39,375 nucleotides of DNA from contig JAIRMJ010000011.1 of NCBI GenBank assembly GCA_031258785.1, forward strand, positions 1-39,375. Reading direction: 5' to 3'. The notes beneath the pieces were generated by a model. The model ran no database searches. It was not told the origin of the DNA and was given only the letters and a program-made list of their open reading frames with translations. The stretch's first letter is position 1, and every line of letters begins with the position of its first letter. A program made the position numbers and the translations under genes. Of this stretch, positions 26,301 to 33,871 are shown piece by piece. The DNA is from Holosporales bacterium (GTDB taxonomy: Bacteria > Pseudomonadota > Alphaproteobacteria > RUG11792).

Positions 26301-26707
26301 AATACGCTTATTTGGCCATCTCAGACCAAGACAGTATATTTGAGGCAATGATCTTTCCTGAGCCGTATGCGCGCTTCAGGGACCAACTGATAGTCGGTTC
26401 TCCAATTATCGTGGATATCGCAAAGAGGGTCGAAGCAGGAGCAACTAAATTTATCGCAAACGCCGTTAAGAATGTGGATGAGGCTATCGAAAACCAAAGA
26501 ATTTATATCTGTGTCGACGAAACTTCAGATATAGATGCATTGTACGAAACACTTGCAAGCATTGAAGACGGAGGTAACGCTATCTCGTTCCTCGTCATGG
26601 GCCAGTCCGGCGAGGTAACAGAGGTGGAGACAAGGTATAGCAAGCGTCTCACTGCAGAGAACCGTCGAGCCATACTTCAGGTCCGAGGGGTTAGATTCTG
26701 GGAGTAG
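23324..26707 (+). CDS. dnaE: DNA polymerase III subunit alpha
   Basis: The 1127-residue product is a full-length DnaE: an N-terminal PHP domain (HLRLHSAYSLCEGAVKIPELV, AITDTNNMFG), a C-family polymerase core with GPGRGSGAGSLVAW, the catalytic Asp pair D401 and D403 in PDFDIDF, ESAGIRDVIQKLQPD and the helix-hairpin-helix region, and an OB domain (ITVAGVLLSKMEK). A QRTLF peptide near residue 906-910 is a likely beta-clamp-binding motif. It is the replicative polymerase of the cytoplasmic replisome; HolC at 5343 is a partner. No proofreading exonuclease domain is fused. It is probably transcribed alone. Confidence 0.98.
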   Translation: MQGPFVHLRLHSAYSLCEGAVKIPELVGACARLAMPAVAITDTNNMFGMLEFATLCAAGGVQPIPGLTVDIKYAGEIHPVVLIAQTESGYKNLMKLMTCFYIKNQEQPRFVTLEDLSRHSNGVIVLSGGFQGPAGDLIMHSNHEKAAQFLRDIHAIYGDRLYIEISRTNEPAESITERHFIEFAMQNGIPLVATNEVFFLDKSMHASHDILMCIADGTYVTVRDRKRVSKEHYLKSTPEMFELFSDVKEAVENTAIIARRCSFMPEKMAPILPSFISESSQDDEALIDKQAQEGLTRRLEGEVFSSVENANRPRKQVETEYAERLKYELDLIKKMKFSGYFLIVSDFVKWAKTMDIPVGPGRGSGAGSLVAWCLYITDLDPIKYNLIFERFLNPERISMPDFDIDFCQRGRDDVVCYVQSRYGRENVAHIIALGKLQARAVLRDVGRVIQMPYGQVDKISKLVPQNAENPIDLAQALEIEPQLRQMMDEDDSVTFLIETGLQLEGLYRHASLHAAGIVISNAPVDELAPLYSDGESELAITQFNMKYVESAGLIKFDFLGLKTLTVIQDTCKHIKRYKGIEIDISKISFEDEQTFKLLCSTDVTGVFQLESAGIRDVIQKLQPDCLEDIIALISLYRPGPMDNIPLYIARKHGKEKVKYPHPLLESILSATYGIMIYQEQVMKTAQEMGGYSLASADILRRAMGKKNKTEMEKNKKIFIEGAAKNSISSSVAGQVFALMEKFAGYGFNRSHAAGYAVISYQTAYLKANHRREFLIASMNMDIANTDKLFGYIQDAKKCDIEIFLPDINLSEEYFVGEGDNAIRYALGSLKGCGVTAMRNIVTERKNNGKFKDIFDFYRRISSLGLTTRQIESLILAGAFDSMHPNRRQLMESQEALMLLSRDCMTKQRTLFSDHSADVVDLKDVQEWETITKLDFERQAVGFYISAHPMDIYIGSLRKFNITKSRDFAISGDSITVAGVLLSKMEKLSRNGQKYAYLAISDQDSIFEAMIFPEPYARFRDQLIVGSPIIVDIAKRVEAGATKFIANAVKNVDEAIENQRIYICVDETSDIDALYETLASIEDGGNAISFLVMGQSGEVTEVETRYSKRLTAENRRAILQVRGVRFWE

Positions 26708-26752
26708 TGTGTTGTTACCTGGAAAGGAGCAATTATTGCCAGACAATCCTTT

Positions 26753-26766
26753 TGTTGGTCCACACA
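26753..26766 (+). repeat. Intergenic repeat TGTTGGTCCACACA, copy 1
   Basis: This 14-base string recurs exactly at 33747-33760, also between genes. Similarity seems to continue loosely downstream (an ACAA then a GGG in both). This copy lies between dnaE and metG and lacks the flanking bases that give the second copy a 7-bp hairpin. Confidence 0.4.
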
Positions 26767-26825
26767 TATACAAGCAATTGGGCTAGTTGCGCTTAGCCTA
26801 TCGGTTTTGATGGATCCAAAGAGTT

Positions 26826-26834
26826 ATTATAGCA
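26826..26834 (-). promoter_or_regulatory. Minus-strand extended -10 element between dnaE and metG
   Basis: On the minus strand the sequence reads TGCTATAAT, identical to the elements before cckA and metG, but pointing back toward the end of dnaE. No minus-strand gene lies downstream. A transcript would start near 26819 and contain the hairpin GGCTA/TAGCC (26781-26798 region) and repeat copy 1. It could drive a small RNA or antisense RNA against the dnaE 3' end. Confidence 0.35.
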
Positions 26835-26917
26835 AATGCGTGCGGCATCGGAGTGAGAATCCCATCGATTTCTGTTGTTGCGGCTATAAAGATCCGCCCC
26901 CTCTGCTGCACGAGACG

Positions 26918-26926
26918 TGCTATAAT
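26918..26926 (+). promoter_or_regulatory. Extended -10 promoter element for metG
   Basis: TGCTATAAT is a perfect extended -10 motif. Transcription would start near 26933, where the AAGGA ribosome binding site (26933-26937) begins, so the leader would be only about ten bases long. Confidence 0.55.
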
Positions 26927-26943
26927 CCCGGCAAGGAACTTTT

Positions 26944-28497
26944 TTGCTGAGATGCCCCGTGAGCTCACTTTATGTCACTACCCCCATATATTATGTCAAT
27001 GCGAAGCCGCACATTGGGCACGCGTACACGACGATTGCGTCCGATGTTTACGCCAGATTTCACAGGATGCTGGGATATGATGTGAAATTCACCACCGGGA
27101 CAGATGAACATGGGAAGAAAATCGAACAAAGTGCCAGGAATGCAGGGGTAGCCCCTCAGGAGTTCACCGATAAGATATCGCAACTTTTTCAGGATCTGCT
27201 GCCGATTTTAAACATCTCTAATGATGACTTCATAAGGACAACCGAGCCGCGGCACAAGGCTGCTACACAGCATTTTTGGAATGTGCTGAGTGACAATGGC
27301 TACATATACCTCGGAGAATACGCTGGATGGTACGATATGCGTAACGAGGCATATTTCGACGAAGAAGAGCTGGTAGATGGCAAATCTCCATTTGGTGGGG
27401 AAGTGCAGTATATGACTGAGCCGTGCTATTTTTTCAAGTTATCTGCATTTCAGGAAAAGCTGCTGGATTTCTATGAGAAGAACCAGGACTTCATATATCC
27501 TACTCAAAGAAAGAACGAGGTGGTAAGCTTTGTAGAGCGTGGATTGAAAGACCTCGCTGTTTCAAGGACAACTTTCGATTGGGGAATCCCGGTACCAAAA
27601 GACCCAGATCATGTGATATATGTCTGGCTTGACGCATTGACGAATTACATGACATCAAATGGCTATCCAGAAAAAGACCAGAATAATGACGAATTTTGGG
27701 GAAACGTGATACACTTTGTCGGCAAGGAGATAGTCAGGTTCCATGCAATCTATTGGCCAGCATTTTTGATGGCGGCTGGGATAGCTCCGCCCAAAAGTGT
27801 AGTGTCTCATGGATGGTGGCTGAGCGAAGGTGAGAAGATGTCAAAATCTGTAGGCAATGTCCAGGATCCAGTAAAATACTGCAGACTATTCGGATCTGAT
27901 GCGCTGAGGTATTTCGTCTTACGAGAGCTGTCATTTGGATCTGACGGTAATTTCTCATTAGCTGGCTTTATAGGAAGGTACAACTCAATGTTGGCGAATT
28001 CGTACGGAAATCTGTGCAGTAGGGTTCTCTCCTTCATCAAAAAATACTGTGATGGGAAGGTGATAAGACCAGGTAACACATGTACTGAAGACGCTGACTT
28101 TCAAAGAGAAGTGAGTGTAGCGTTGGAAGAGGCAGTACCTGCGATTCGTGAGTACGCATTCAGCAGGTATCTTGAAAAGATTGAGTACGCGATATCAGCT
28201 GCGAACCAATACATGGATCGGCAAAAGCCTTGGGCTTTGCGGGACACAGAGCCAACGAGGACGCAGGATGTGTTGTTCGTGCTCATAGAACAGATATACA
28301 AAATAACGAAATACCTATATCCGATCGTCCCCATTGCTTCCGAGAAGGTTCTGCGGCAGATAAATGTTCCGTATGAGTTGCGGCTCGATATCGATGACGG
28401 ATTTGCAGATGTTGCGATAATAGGTGAGTTGGAGCCGGTCTTCCCAAAGATCGAAACAGAGGATTTAAGCAGGTTTGATGTCTTCGAAAAAGACTAA
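26944..28497 (+). CDS. metG: Methionyl-tRNA synthetase
   Basis: The 517-residue product is a class I MetRS: YVTTPIYYVNAKPHIGHAYTT (HIGH motif), TGTDEHGKKIE, GWYDMRNEAYFDE, FVGKEIVRFHAIYWPAFLMAAG, and KMSKS within EGEKMSKSVGN. The four-Cys zinc knuckle of the E. coli type is absent (YAGWYDMRNEAYF instead), so this is the MetG2-like form without a C-terminal tRNA-binding domain. The TTG at 26944 is chosen because AAGGA lies six bases upstream; a GTG at 26959 is the alternative. It overlaps gpsA by 20 bases and leads a metG-gpsA-addB-tpiA run. Confidence 0.96.
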   Translation: MLRCPVSSLYVTTPIYYVNAKPHIGHAYTTIASDVYARFHRMLGYDVKFTTGTDEHGKKIEQSARNAGVAPQEFTDKISQLFQDLLPILNISNDDFIRTTEPRHKAATQHFWNVLSDNGYIYLGEYAGWYDMRNEAYFDEEELVDGKSPFGGEVQYMTEPCYFFKLSAFQEKLLDFYEKNQDFIYPTQRKNEVVSFVERGLKDLAVSRTTFDWGIPVPKDPDHVIYVWLDALTNYMTSNGYPEKDQNNDEFWGNVIHFVGKEIVRFHAIYWPAFLMAAGIAPPKSVVSHGWWLSEGEKMSKSVGNVQDPVKYCRLFGSDALRYFVLRELSFGSDGNFSLAGFIGRYNSMLANSYGNLCSRVLSFIKKYCDGKVIRPGNTCTEDADFQREVSVALEEAVPAIREYAFSRYLEKIEYAISAANQYMDRQKPWALRDTEPTRTQDVLFVLIEQIYKITKYLYPIVPIASEKVLRQINVPYELRLDIDDGFADVAIIGELEPVFPKIETEDLSRFDVFEKD

Positions 28498-29449
28498 GAG
28501 CGTCGCAATCTTGGGGGCTGGTGCATTTGGCACCGCGCTTGCAATTATGTATTCCAGAGCACGTGATGTCGCCCTCTGTACGTGTTTTGAAGAACACATG
28601 AATGCCATGAAAGAATCTATGGAGAATGAGTATCTGCAGGACTTCAAACTTCCGCGTAACATAGACATTAGGACGACGGGTTCACTGCAATCTGGGCAGT
28701 TTGACTATCTCTTATGGGCCTTCCCAACGACTCCAACTCCTCAAATACTGGAAACCCTGAAGAGCACGATAGATGGCTCTTGTGTCGTTATTTGTTCCAA
28801 GGGGCTGTTGCAGGATGCCTCATTTCTGTTTGATGCGTTCGGAGCCGTGCTGCGGAGGTCTACGTTAGGCTATCTAGCTGGTCCGAACTTTGCCATTGAG
28901 CTTGCTAGAAATGCTCTCTCGGCGGCCGATATAGTATGCCAGAATATAGGTGATGCCGAACTCATGGCAAAAGATCTTTCCACGGAGTCCTTCAAGTTGT
29001 TTCCGTGCGATGATTTAGTGGGGGCCCAGATCTGCGGGGCCGTTAAGAACGTGGCAGCTATTGTTTGTGGAATGGCAATTGGCTTGACGTCGGCACAGAA
29101 CACACATGCCGCGCTCTTGTCGTTTGCTTTTGCTGAAATGAAAAGCCTGGGTCTCAAACTGGGAGCAAAGGAGAAAACATTTTATGGGTTGTGTGGTCTC
29201 GGAGATCTTGTGTTGACCGCCTCCAGTGAAACATCAAGGAATCTGTCATTAGGTCTCAAGATCGCACATGGAGAAAGATTAGATGAGATCATGAGACGTA
29301 CTCCTGCTGCTTGCGAAGGATATAGTACAGTGTCTCAAATAGTGAGTTTGGCGGTAAAGCATAACGTGGAGATGCCAATATGCCAGGCAGTCTGTCAAAT
29401 ATTGTTTGAAAACGCCAGCCCGGAAATTATCTTGGATGTCTTCAAATAG
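28478..29449 (+). CDS. gpsA: Glycerol-3-phosphate dehydrogenase [NAD(P)+]
   Basis: The 323-residue product has the GpsA pattern: the dinucleotide-binding GAGAFGTALA near the N-terminus, LAGPNFAIELA, GAVKNVAAIVCGMA with the catalytic Lys, and GLCGLGDLVLTASSETSRN in the C-terminal domain. It reduces dihydroxyacetone phosphate to sn-glycerol-3-phosphate for phospholipid synthesis; tpiA, which makes the same triose phosphate available, is two genes downstream. Start: the ATG at 28478, directly after a TTG codon, inside the 3' end of metG. It overlaps the next gene by 14 bases. Confidence 0.95.
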   Translation: MSSKKTKSVAILGAGAFGTALAIMYSRARDVALCTCFEEHMNAMKESMENEYLQDFKLPRNIDIRTTGSLQSGQFDYLLWAFPTTPTPQILETLKSTIDGSCVVICSKGLLQDASFLFDAFGAVLRRSTLGYLAGPNFAIELARNALSAADIVCQNIGDAELMAKDLSTESFKLFPCDDLVGAQICGAVKNVAAIVCGMAIGLTSAQNTHAALLSFAFAEMKSLGLKLGAKEKTFYGLCGLGDLVLTASSETSRNLSLGLKIAHGERLDEIMRRTPAACEGYSTVSQIVSLAVKHNVEMPICQAVCQILFENASPEIILDVFK

Positions 29450-31241
29450 GATAACAGCCGTTGAACGAATAGCATTGCTAGTAGCTCTGATTCAAAAGTA
29501 TTGCTTCGAAATCAAGACGCTGGACGCTGTAAGGCTTGCAAAGGACCTGGCTAACACGATAGATGAATGCAAGTTTTCAGACATACATGGAAGACTTGAA
29601 GATGAGTTCATGGCATTTTTCCCGGAGCATTGGACCAAGAGGACCCAATTTCTTCTAGTTGTATCGAGATATTGGCCAGAAATTCTGCACGAGCTGGGGA
29701 AAGACGATGTTGAGCCCAGACGGCATATTTTGTCGTACCATTCCTCTTCTTCTTCGCAATTTGTGTGCACGACGCGCGGCCTCAGTACTCAATTTGATCC
29801 AAGAGTATTGAAAAACAAGGTGCATATCATGGAGACAGAGGACATATTTGAGGAGATCAGCTTCATAACCAGCATTATTGAAGGTAATCCAGCGGGAGCG
29901 ACCACAGCAATCGTGTCGCCATCCATGGCCTTCTCGCTTCTTTTGACATACAGATTAAAGGAAGAAGGAATGAGCTACACCTCGTACGTCAGCAACGAGA
30001 TAGACGAGCTACCTCCGGGATTTTTACGTGAAATACACGAAAATTTCGAATTTACAAACGATGCGGAAAAAACTCGTATTGCAGACGAGCTATCGCCGTT
30101 TGCGGAGGTTATAAAATCGAGGAGAGCGGTTTCCATCGTTGGAATAGATGATATTAAGTTCTTGGATCAGGATCTTATCATCTGCACTGAGATGAATGAG
30201 AGCGTGTGGAGGCCTCTGGACAGTGGACAATACTGGCTTCACAGCGCACTTCATAAAAAACTTGGTCTCACACCAAAGACAAAGCAAGACATCGAGGATG
30301 ACTTCTATGCATGTTTCAATGACGTAGCTGATGTGTACCTCTTAAGATCCAAAAGCGATGGCAACCTGAGATCGGATAAGAGCTCAATCCTCTCGAAATT
30401 TGAGGCAGTATGCCGCAAGCATAGTTGCAATGTTGACTACATAGATATCAGTAATCCCGCACCTGAAAGCTTCCAGACCACAAGCTACGTGATCAACAAA
30501 AGCTCATTTAAGTTGCCAGACAGGATTAGCACAAATGATGTTGATCTGTTGATGAGGAATCCTCTCGGATTCTATGCAAAAAAGGTCCTGAATCTGTGCT
30601 CGACTGAGCATGACGAAAACAAGGCAGAACTTGCAATCGCCTTCAAGAACTTCATGAAGTCGCGTCACTCCGGCTCAGAGGAATCTTTACAATTGCTAGA
30701 AGTTATAAAGGCGATCGATCCGTTTTGGTATCAAAAATGCCAAAGCATCTGTGATTGGTTTGATAGTACCATGGATAGCAACATTGTAGCTCACAGTGGC
30801 ATACAGGGGCAGATAAGGCTGCATGATTGGTCTGATATCGAACTGTATGGAACCTGCGACAGGTTGGAGGAACATACGAAGTTTTCCAGACTAATAATCT
30901 ATAAGATGTCGGCTGCAAACGCTGGTGTCGACATCTTGCATGGAGGAGATCACTCAGTCATGGCAACGTGCCTAATTGCTGAGGATGGTGGATTTGGTCC
31001 AGACGTGAGGCCGATCAAAGAGGTGCAAATCCTAGCTGTTGCGAGTAGTACGTTAGGAGACGCAGGCACCCCAATCGAAATCAAAAACTTCAAGATTTCA
31101 TCCGACATGGTGGATGCGTTCGAGAAGAAATTATATGCGGTTCTAAGTGGCTATTCCGATCCTGGCATTTCAGCAACGATGGCGCTGGAGTGTGAAAGTG
31201 ATTTAAAATACAACAAGTTTAAGCATTTTGAAAGGACGTAA
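29436..31241 (+). CDS. AddB-like protein, N-terminally shortened, nuclease motif degenerate
   Basis: The 601-residue product resembles the alphaproteobacterial double-strand break repair protein AddB from about its residue 120 on: ERIALLVALIQKY, an Asp/Leu-rich helix, HWTKRTQFLLVVSRYWPEIL, then the family landmark NPLGFYAKKVLNL. AddB is normally about 1000 residues and ends in a RecB-like PD-(D/E)XK nuclease with DRID and DYKTG. Here DRL is kept but DYKTG reads IYKMS, so a catalytic acidic residue is lost. The first helicase-like region is missing, since the frame opens inside gpsA. It may be a structural partner of AddA or a gene in decay. Start: ATG 29436; a TTG at 29406 is possible. Assignment is moderate. 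Confidence 0.65.
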   Translation: MSSNRITAVERIALLVALIQKYCFEIKTLDAVRLAKDLANTIDECKFSDIHGRLEDEFMAFFPEHWTKRTQFLLVVSRYWPEILHELGKDDVEPRRHILSYHSSSSSQFVCTTRGLSTQFDPRVLKNKVHIMETEDIFEEISFITSIIEGNPAGATTAIVSPSMAFSLLLTYRLKEEGMSYTSYVSNEIDELPPGFLREIHENFEFTNDAEKTRIADELSPFAEVIKSRRAVSIVGIDDIKFLDQDLIICTEMNESVWRPLDSGQYWLHSALHKKLGLTPKTKQDIEDDFYACFNDVADVYLLRSKSDGNLRSDKSSILSKFEAVCRKHSCNVDYIDISNPAPESFQTTSYVINKSSFKLPDRISTNDVDLLMRNPLGFYAKKVLNLCSTEHDENKAELAIAFKNFMKSRHSGSEESLQLLEVIKAIDPFWYQKCQSICDWFDSTMDSNIVAHSGIQGQIRLHDWSDIELYGTCDRLEEHTKFSRLIIYKMSAANAGVDILHGGDHSVMATCLIAEDGGFGPDVRPIKEVQILAVASSTLGDAGTPIEIKNFKISSDMVDAFEKKLYAVLSGYSDPGISATMALECESDLKYNKFKHFERT

Positions 31242-31246
31242 CCAGC

Positions 31247-31930
31247 ATGAGTAAACTGATAGTAGGTAACTGGAAGATGAATGGAGATCTCTCGCTTGTT
31301 GATGTATTCCTTGATGGATTCAGAGATATAGACGTCGTCATTGCGTTTCCGAGCATCTTCACGGCATACGCTTGTCAACGTGCCACTGGTGCTCTGAAGA
31401 TAGCTGCCCAAGATTGCTCGATTTACGATGATTTCGGTGCTCACACAGGAGAGATATCCGCAAAGATGCTCCGTGCTGCAGGTGTTCAACACGTGATTGT
31501 CGGACACAGCGAAAGACGTGCCTCCTGCTCTGCGTCAGATACCATACAGCACGTGTTCAAGAAGCTTCAAAACGTTATAGCGAACGATATGACGGCGATC
31601 CTGTGTGTGGATGAGAATTTTCATCAGTTGCTAAACGAAGAAACCCTGCGGCTCTTAAATCATGCAGCAGAGCGTATTATCGTGGCGTATGAGCCAATCT
31701 CAGCCATCGGCACTGGACACATTCCTGCACTCGCCGAGATTGCCGCTGTGATCGCCAAAATCAAGCTCCTCACGCCTTCTTCAAAGATTCTGTATGGGGG
31801 TAGTGTATCAGCTAGTTCTGCTGGATCTTTGTTCTCCTCACCGTCCATCGATGGGTGTCTAATTGGTGGCGCCAGTTTGTCTCCTGCAGAGTTGTTGCGG
31901 ATTTATAAAGCCTCCCACGTTCTTTGCTAA
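31247..31930 (+). CDS. tpiA: Triosephosphate isomerase
   Basis: The 227-residue product has all the TIM active-site landmarks: GNWKMN with K10, VGHSERR with H87, AYEPISAIGTG with E149, YGGSVSA, and GCLIGGASL. It interconverts dihydroxyacetone phosphate and glyceraldehyde 3-phosphate; gapA at 36749 uses the product. It is about 20-25 residues shorter than most bacterial TIMs (about 250), mainly through shorter loops after the first strands, with no catalytic residue lost. It starts five bases after the AddB-like gene with AAGGA upstream. Its stop shares bases with the convergent M23 gene stop. Confidence 0.96.
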   Translation: MSKLIVGNWKMNGDLSLVDVFLDGFRDIDVVIAFPSIFTAYACQRATGALKIAAQDCSIYDDFGAHTGEISAKMLRAAGVQHVIVGHSERRASCSASDTIQHVFKKLQNVIANDMTAILCVDENFHQLLNEETLRLLNHAAERIIVAYEPISAIGTGHIPALAEIAAVIAKIKLLTPSSKILYGGSVSASSAGSLFSSPSIDGCLIGGASLSPAELLRIYKASHVLC

Positions 31931-33360
31931 ATCTTCGCCTCTTGCTTCTTCGGGCCTGCTGGATGAAGGCCGACGAGCTGTAGATTGATTTCTTTTTTGA
32001 ATTGGTTAAATTCAATTAAGGCTTTGCCGGTCAGCCTGTATGGCTCCCGTTTGATTGTTGTGAGCGGGTTTATTTGAGTGCCATCTCTTAGGACCTCATA
32101 ATGAAGATGTGGCCCGCTTGTGTATCCAGAGGCTCCTGTGTACCCGATGATTTGCCCCTGGGATACCTGCTGTCCCGGCCGAACGACTATTCTGCTGAGG
32201 TGGCCATATGCTGTGCTGATCCGTGGAGTGTGGCGTATCCTGACGTACCTACCATATCCTGACCACATGTTTGCTTTTTGCACAACTCCTGCTGAGGCTG
32301 CCTTCACAGGCGTGCCCACCCTGGCCGATAGATCGATGCCAGTGTGCCGCTTATATCTGCCAGATATCGGGTGTCGTCTCACCCCATAATGTGACGTAAT
32401 ATGCATAGCCGACAGTGGAGGGATGAGCTGAGCCCTGCCACTATTAGCCTGGTTGAGGACTAGCCCATTCGCATCGATATATTCGTTCTTTTCGCCGACC
32501 TTATAGTTGTATATCCTTTTAATTTTCCCCTCCACAAGTGCCGAGATATATAATAGCTCAGGGTTCCCAACGCAGTTACCTTTTTCATCATATAAATCCC
32601 TGTACAGCACCTCAAATTCCAGTGGCTGGCGTGATTGCCTGCCAAGAAGAATATTTGAGAGGCCTCTTAGCGTTTCTCTTGATATTGCCGCTTTCATGCC
32701 GCATCTCTTCAACGACTGCGCTGGCTCGCTCGGTAACAGTTTCCCAGAGACGGTGCGTATAACTTTTTTGATCGGCATCTCTACCTTTGCCGCGCTAAAT
32801 CCGTTCTTTTTTCTTGTTACAACAATCTTATGTCTGTAATTCTGGGCTATCTCTAAGCTTGTCAATTTTAGCTCACCTGTTGGATCCTCGCTGCCATTGA
32901 CCACTACCTCTTGTCCCACCTTTATATTTCTTAGATCGTATGCTTTCGCTAAGGCGCTTGTTGCTTTGTGTACATCCGTCTTGTTAAAGCCCAGCTTCGT
33001 TAGCTCGGTCGATAGAGTACCGCCTTTATTTATTTTTATCGCTAGCTGCCCAGACGCAGGAAATGCCTTTGCTTTCTGCTCTGCGACCTTGGGTTCCTCC
33101 TTCTCTTGGGCCAACGCTGCTTCCTGTTCAAGCTCTGGGGCGATCGCAACTCTGCCATCAGTTGATTTTGTTGCCGACTCATCTCGTTGGACCTTCTCGA
33201 TTACCTCATCTTCCCCAGCCAAGACGTCTTCTTCGCCGAAATCTTCTACACCAACACGAGGAGGAACATACGATACATACTCCGTTACCGCTATAGAGAT
33301 AGCAGCTGAGAGTAACAATATGCTTAAATAATTAGAGCGTTTTGCTATCACTCCGTTCAT
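31927..33360 (-). CDS. Periplasmic M23 (LytM-type) metallopeptidase
   Basis: The 477-residue product starts with a short cytoplasmic part and a membrane anchor or signal (YLSILLLSAAISIAVTEYVSYV), followed by an acidic, low-complexity stretch (about 38-100), a middle domain like the OapA/LysM-like modules of MepM/YebA proteins (GGTLSTELTKLGFNKTDV...YDLRNIKVGQEV), and a C-terminal M23 domain. The zinc ligands are visible in RRHPISGRYKRHTGIDL and PHLHYEV. Such enzymes cut peptidoglycan cross-links during growth or division. Start: ATG 33360 with GGAG eight bases upstream and its own promoter at 33388-33416. Confidence 0.92.
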   Translation of the reverse strand: MNGVIAKRSNYLSILLLSAAISIAVTEYVSYVPPRVGVEDFGEEDVLAGEDEVIEKVQRDESATKSTDGRVAIAPELEQEAALAQEKEEPKVAEQKAKAFPASGQLAIKINKGGTLSTELTKLGFNKTDVHKATSALAKAYDLRNIKVGQEVVVNGSEDPTGELKLTSLEIAQNYRHKIVVTRKKNGFSAAKVEMPIKKVIRTVSGKLLPSEPAQSLKRCGMKAAISRETLRGLSNILLGRQSRQPLEFEVLYRDLYDEKGNCVGNPELLYISALVEGKIKRIYNYKVGEKNEYIDANGLVLNQANSGRAQLIPPLSAMHITSHYGVRRHPISGRYKRHTGIDLSARVGTPVKAASAGVVQKANMWSGYGRYVRIRHTPRISTAYGHLSRIVVRPGQQVSQGQIIGYTGASGYTSGPHLHYEVLRDGTQINPLTTIKREPYRLTGKALIEFNQFKKEINLQLVGLHPAGPKKQEAKI

Positions 33361-33387
33361 CCATCTGACTCCATCCGGTACGACTTA

Positions 33388-33416
33388 ATTTTATCATTTT
33401 TCCGCGATATTTACAA
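33388..33416 (-). promoter_or_regulatory. Promoter for the M23 peptidase gene
   Basis: On the minus strand, a -35 element TTGTAA (33416-33411), a 17-base spacer and a -10 element TAAAAT (33393-33388) lie about 28 bases before the start codon. This overlaps the end of the doubtful 76-codon frame upstream. Confidence 0.55.
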
Positions 33417-33624
33417 AATATTTCGACAACTTAGATCTTGTTCCGCCATGCACCGCATCAACATAGGCAACACATGCATTATACGCAATAAGTTCGGAAT
33501 CGGCAAGCTGTTTTGAAAAAATTCTTATCTCTATGCCAACTATGCGCCATGTACAGTTGGGAATTGATCTGAAAAAAGGTAATGGATAACTGATAACGGA
33601 TCCTTCACACATTTCGTTATGCAA
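33394..33624 (-). CDS. Hypothetical small protein (doubtful)
   Basis: A 76-codon minus-strand frame opens with TTG at 33624 (in-frame ATG at 33612) and ends 33 bases before the M23 gene. It has no Shine-Dalgarno sequence, no recognised domain, and its 3' end is occupied by the M23 promoter. The middle part (TWRIVGIEIRIFSKQLADSE) has a plausible amino-acid mix, so a small gene or a gene remnant cannot be excluded. Confidence 0.22.
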   Translation of the reverse strand: MHNEMCEGSVISYPLPFFRSIPNCTWRIVGIEIRIFSKQLADSELIAYNACVAYVDAVHGGTRSKLSKYFVNIAEK

Positions 33625-33741
33625 GTAGTCTTACACATGCTGGAATGCGACGTATCCAGTAGATTTTGTAGAAAATAGCAAAAACAAGCCGTGGAGAAGG
33701 GGAGGATTATACTAAGCTAGGCCGTGCGAAGCTCATGAAAT

Positions 33742-33761
33742 CTGTGTGTTGGTCCACACAG
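33742..33761. repeat. Hairpin containing intergenic repeat copy 2
   Basis: CTGTGTG (33742-33748) and CACACAG (33755-33761) form a perfect 7-bp stem with a six-base loop. It contains the 14-base string TGTTGGTCCACACA (33747-33760) shared with 26753-26766. It has no T-tract on either strand long enough for a clear terminator. Confidence 0.45.
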
Positions 33762-33823
33762 AAAACAATCGGGATTTCCAGAAGAATTGTGCATGCGTCG
33801 TGTTAAGCTGCAATGTGATAGAT

Positions 33824-33852
33824 TTTACATATCCGTAAATTTAAGCTAAGAT
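33824..33852 (+). promoter_or_regulatory. Promoter for the HemY-like gene and dut
   Basis: A -35 element TTTACA (33824-33829), a 17-base spacer and a -10 element TAAGAT (33847-33852) place the transcription start near 33859, about 13 bases before the ATG at 33872. Confidence 0.5.
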
Positions 33853-33871
33853 TGCACGTGAAGATCGGTAC

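Larger units (their letters stand above)
33361..33871. other. Interval between the M23 peptidase and the HemY-like gene
   Basis: These 511 bases hold the divergent promoters for the two flanking genes (33388-33416 minus, 33824-33852 plus), one doubtful minus-strand frame (33394-33624), and intergenic repeat copy 2 with its hairpin (33742-33761). Nothing else is recognisable between 33625 and 33741. Confidence 0.5.
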
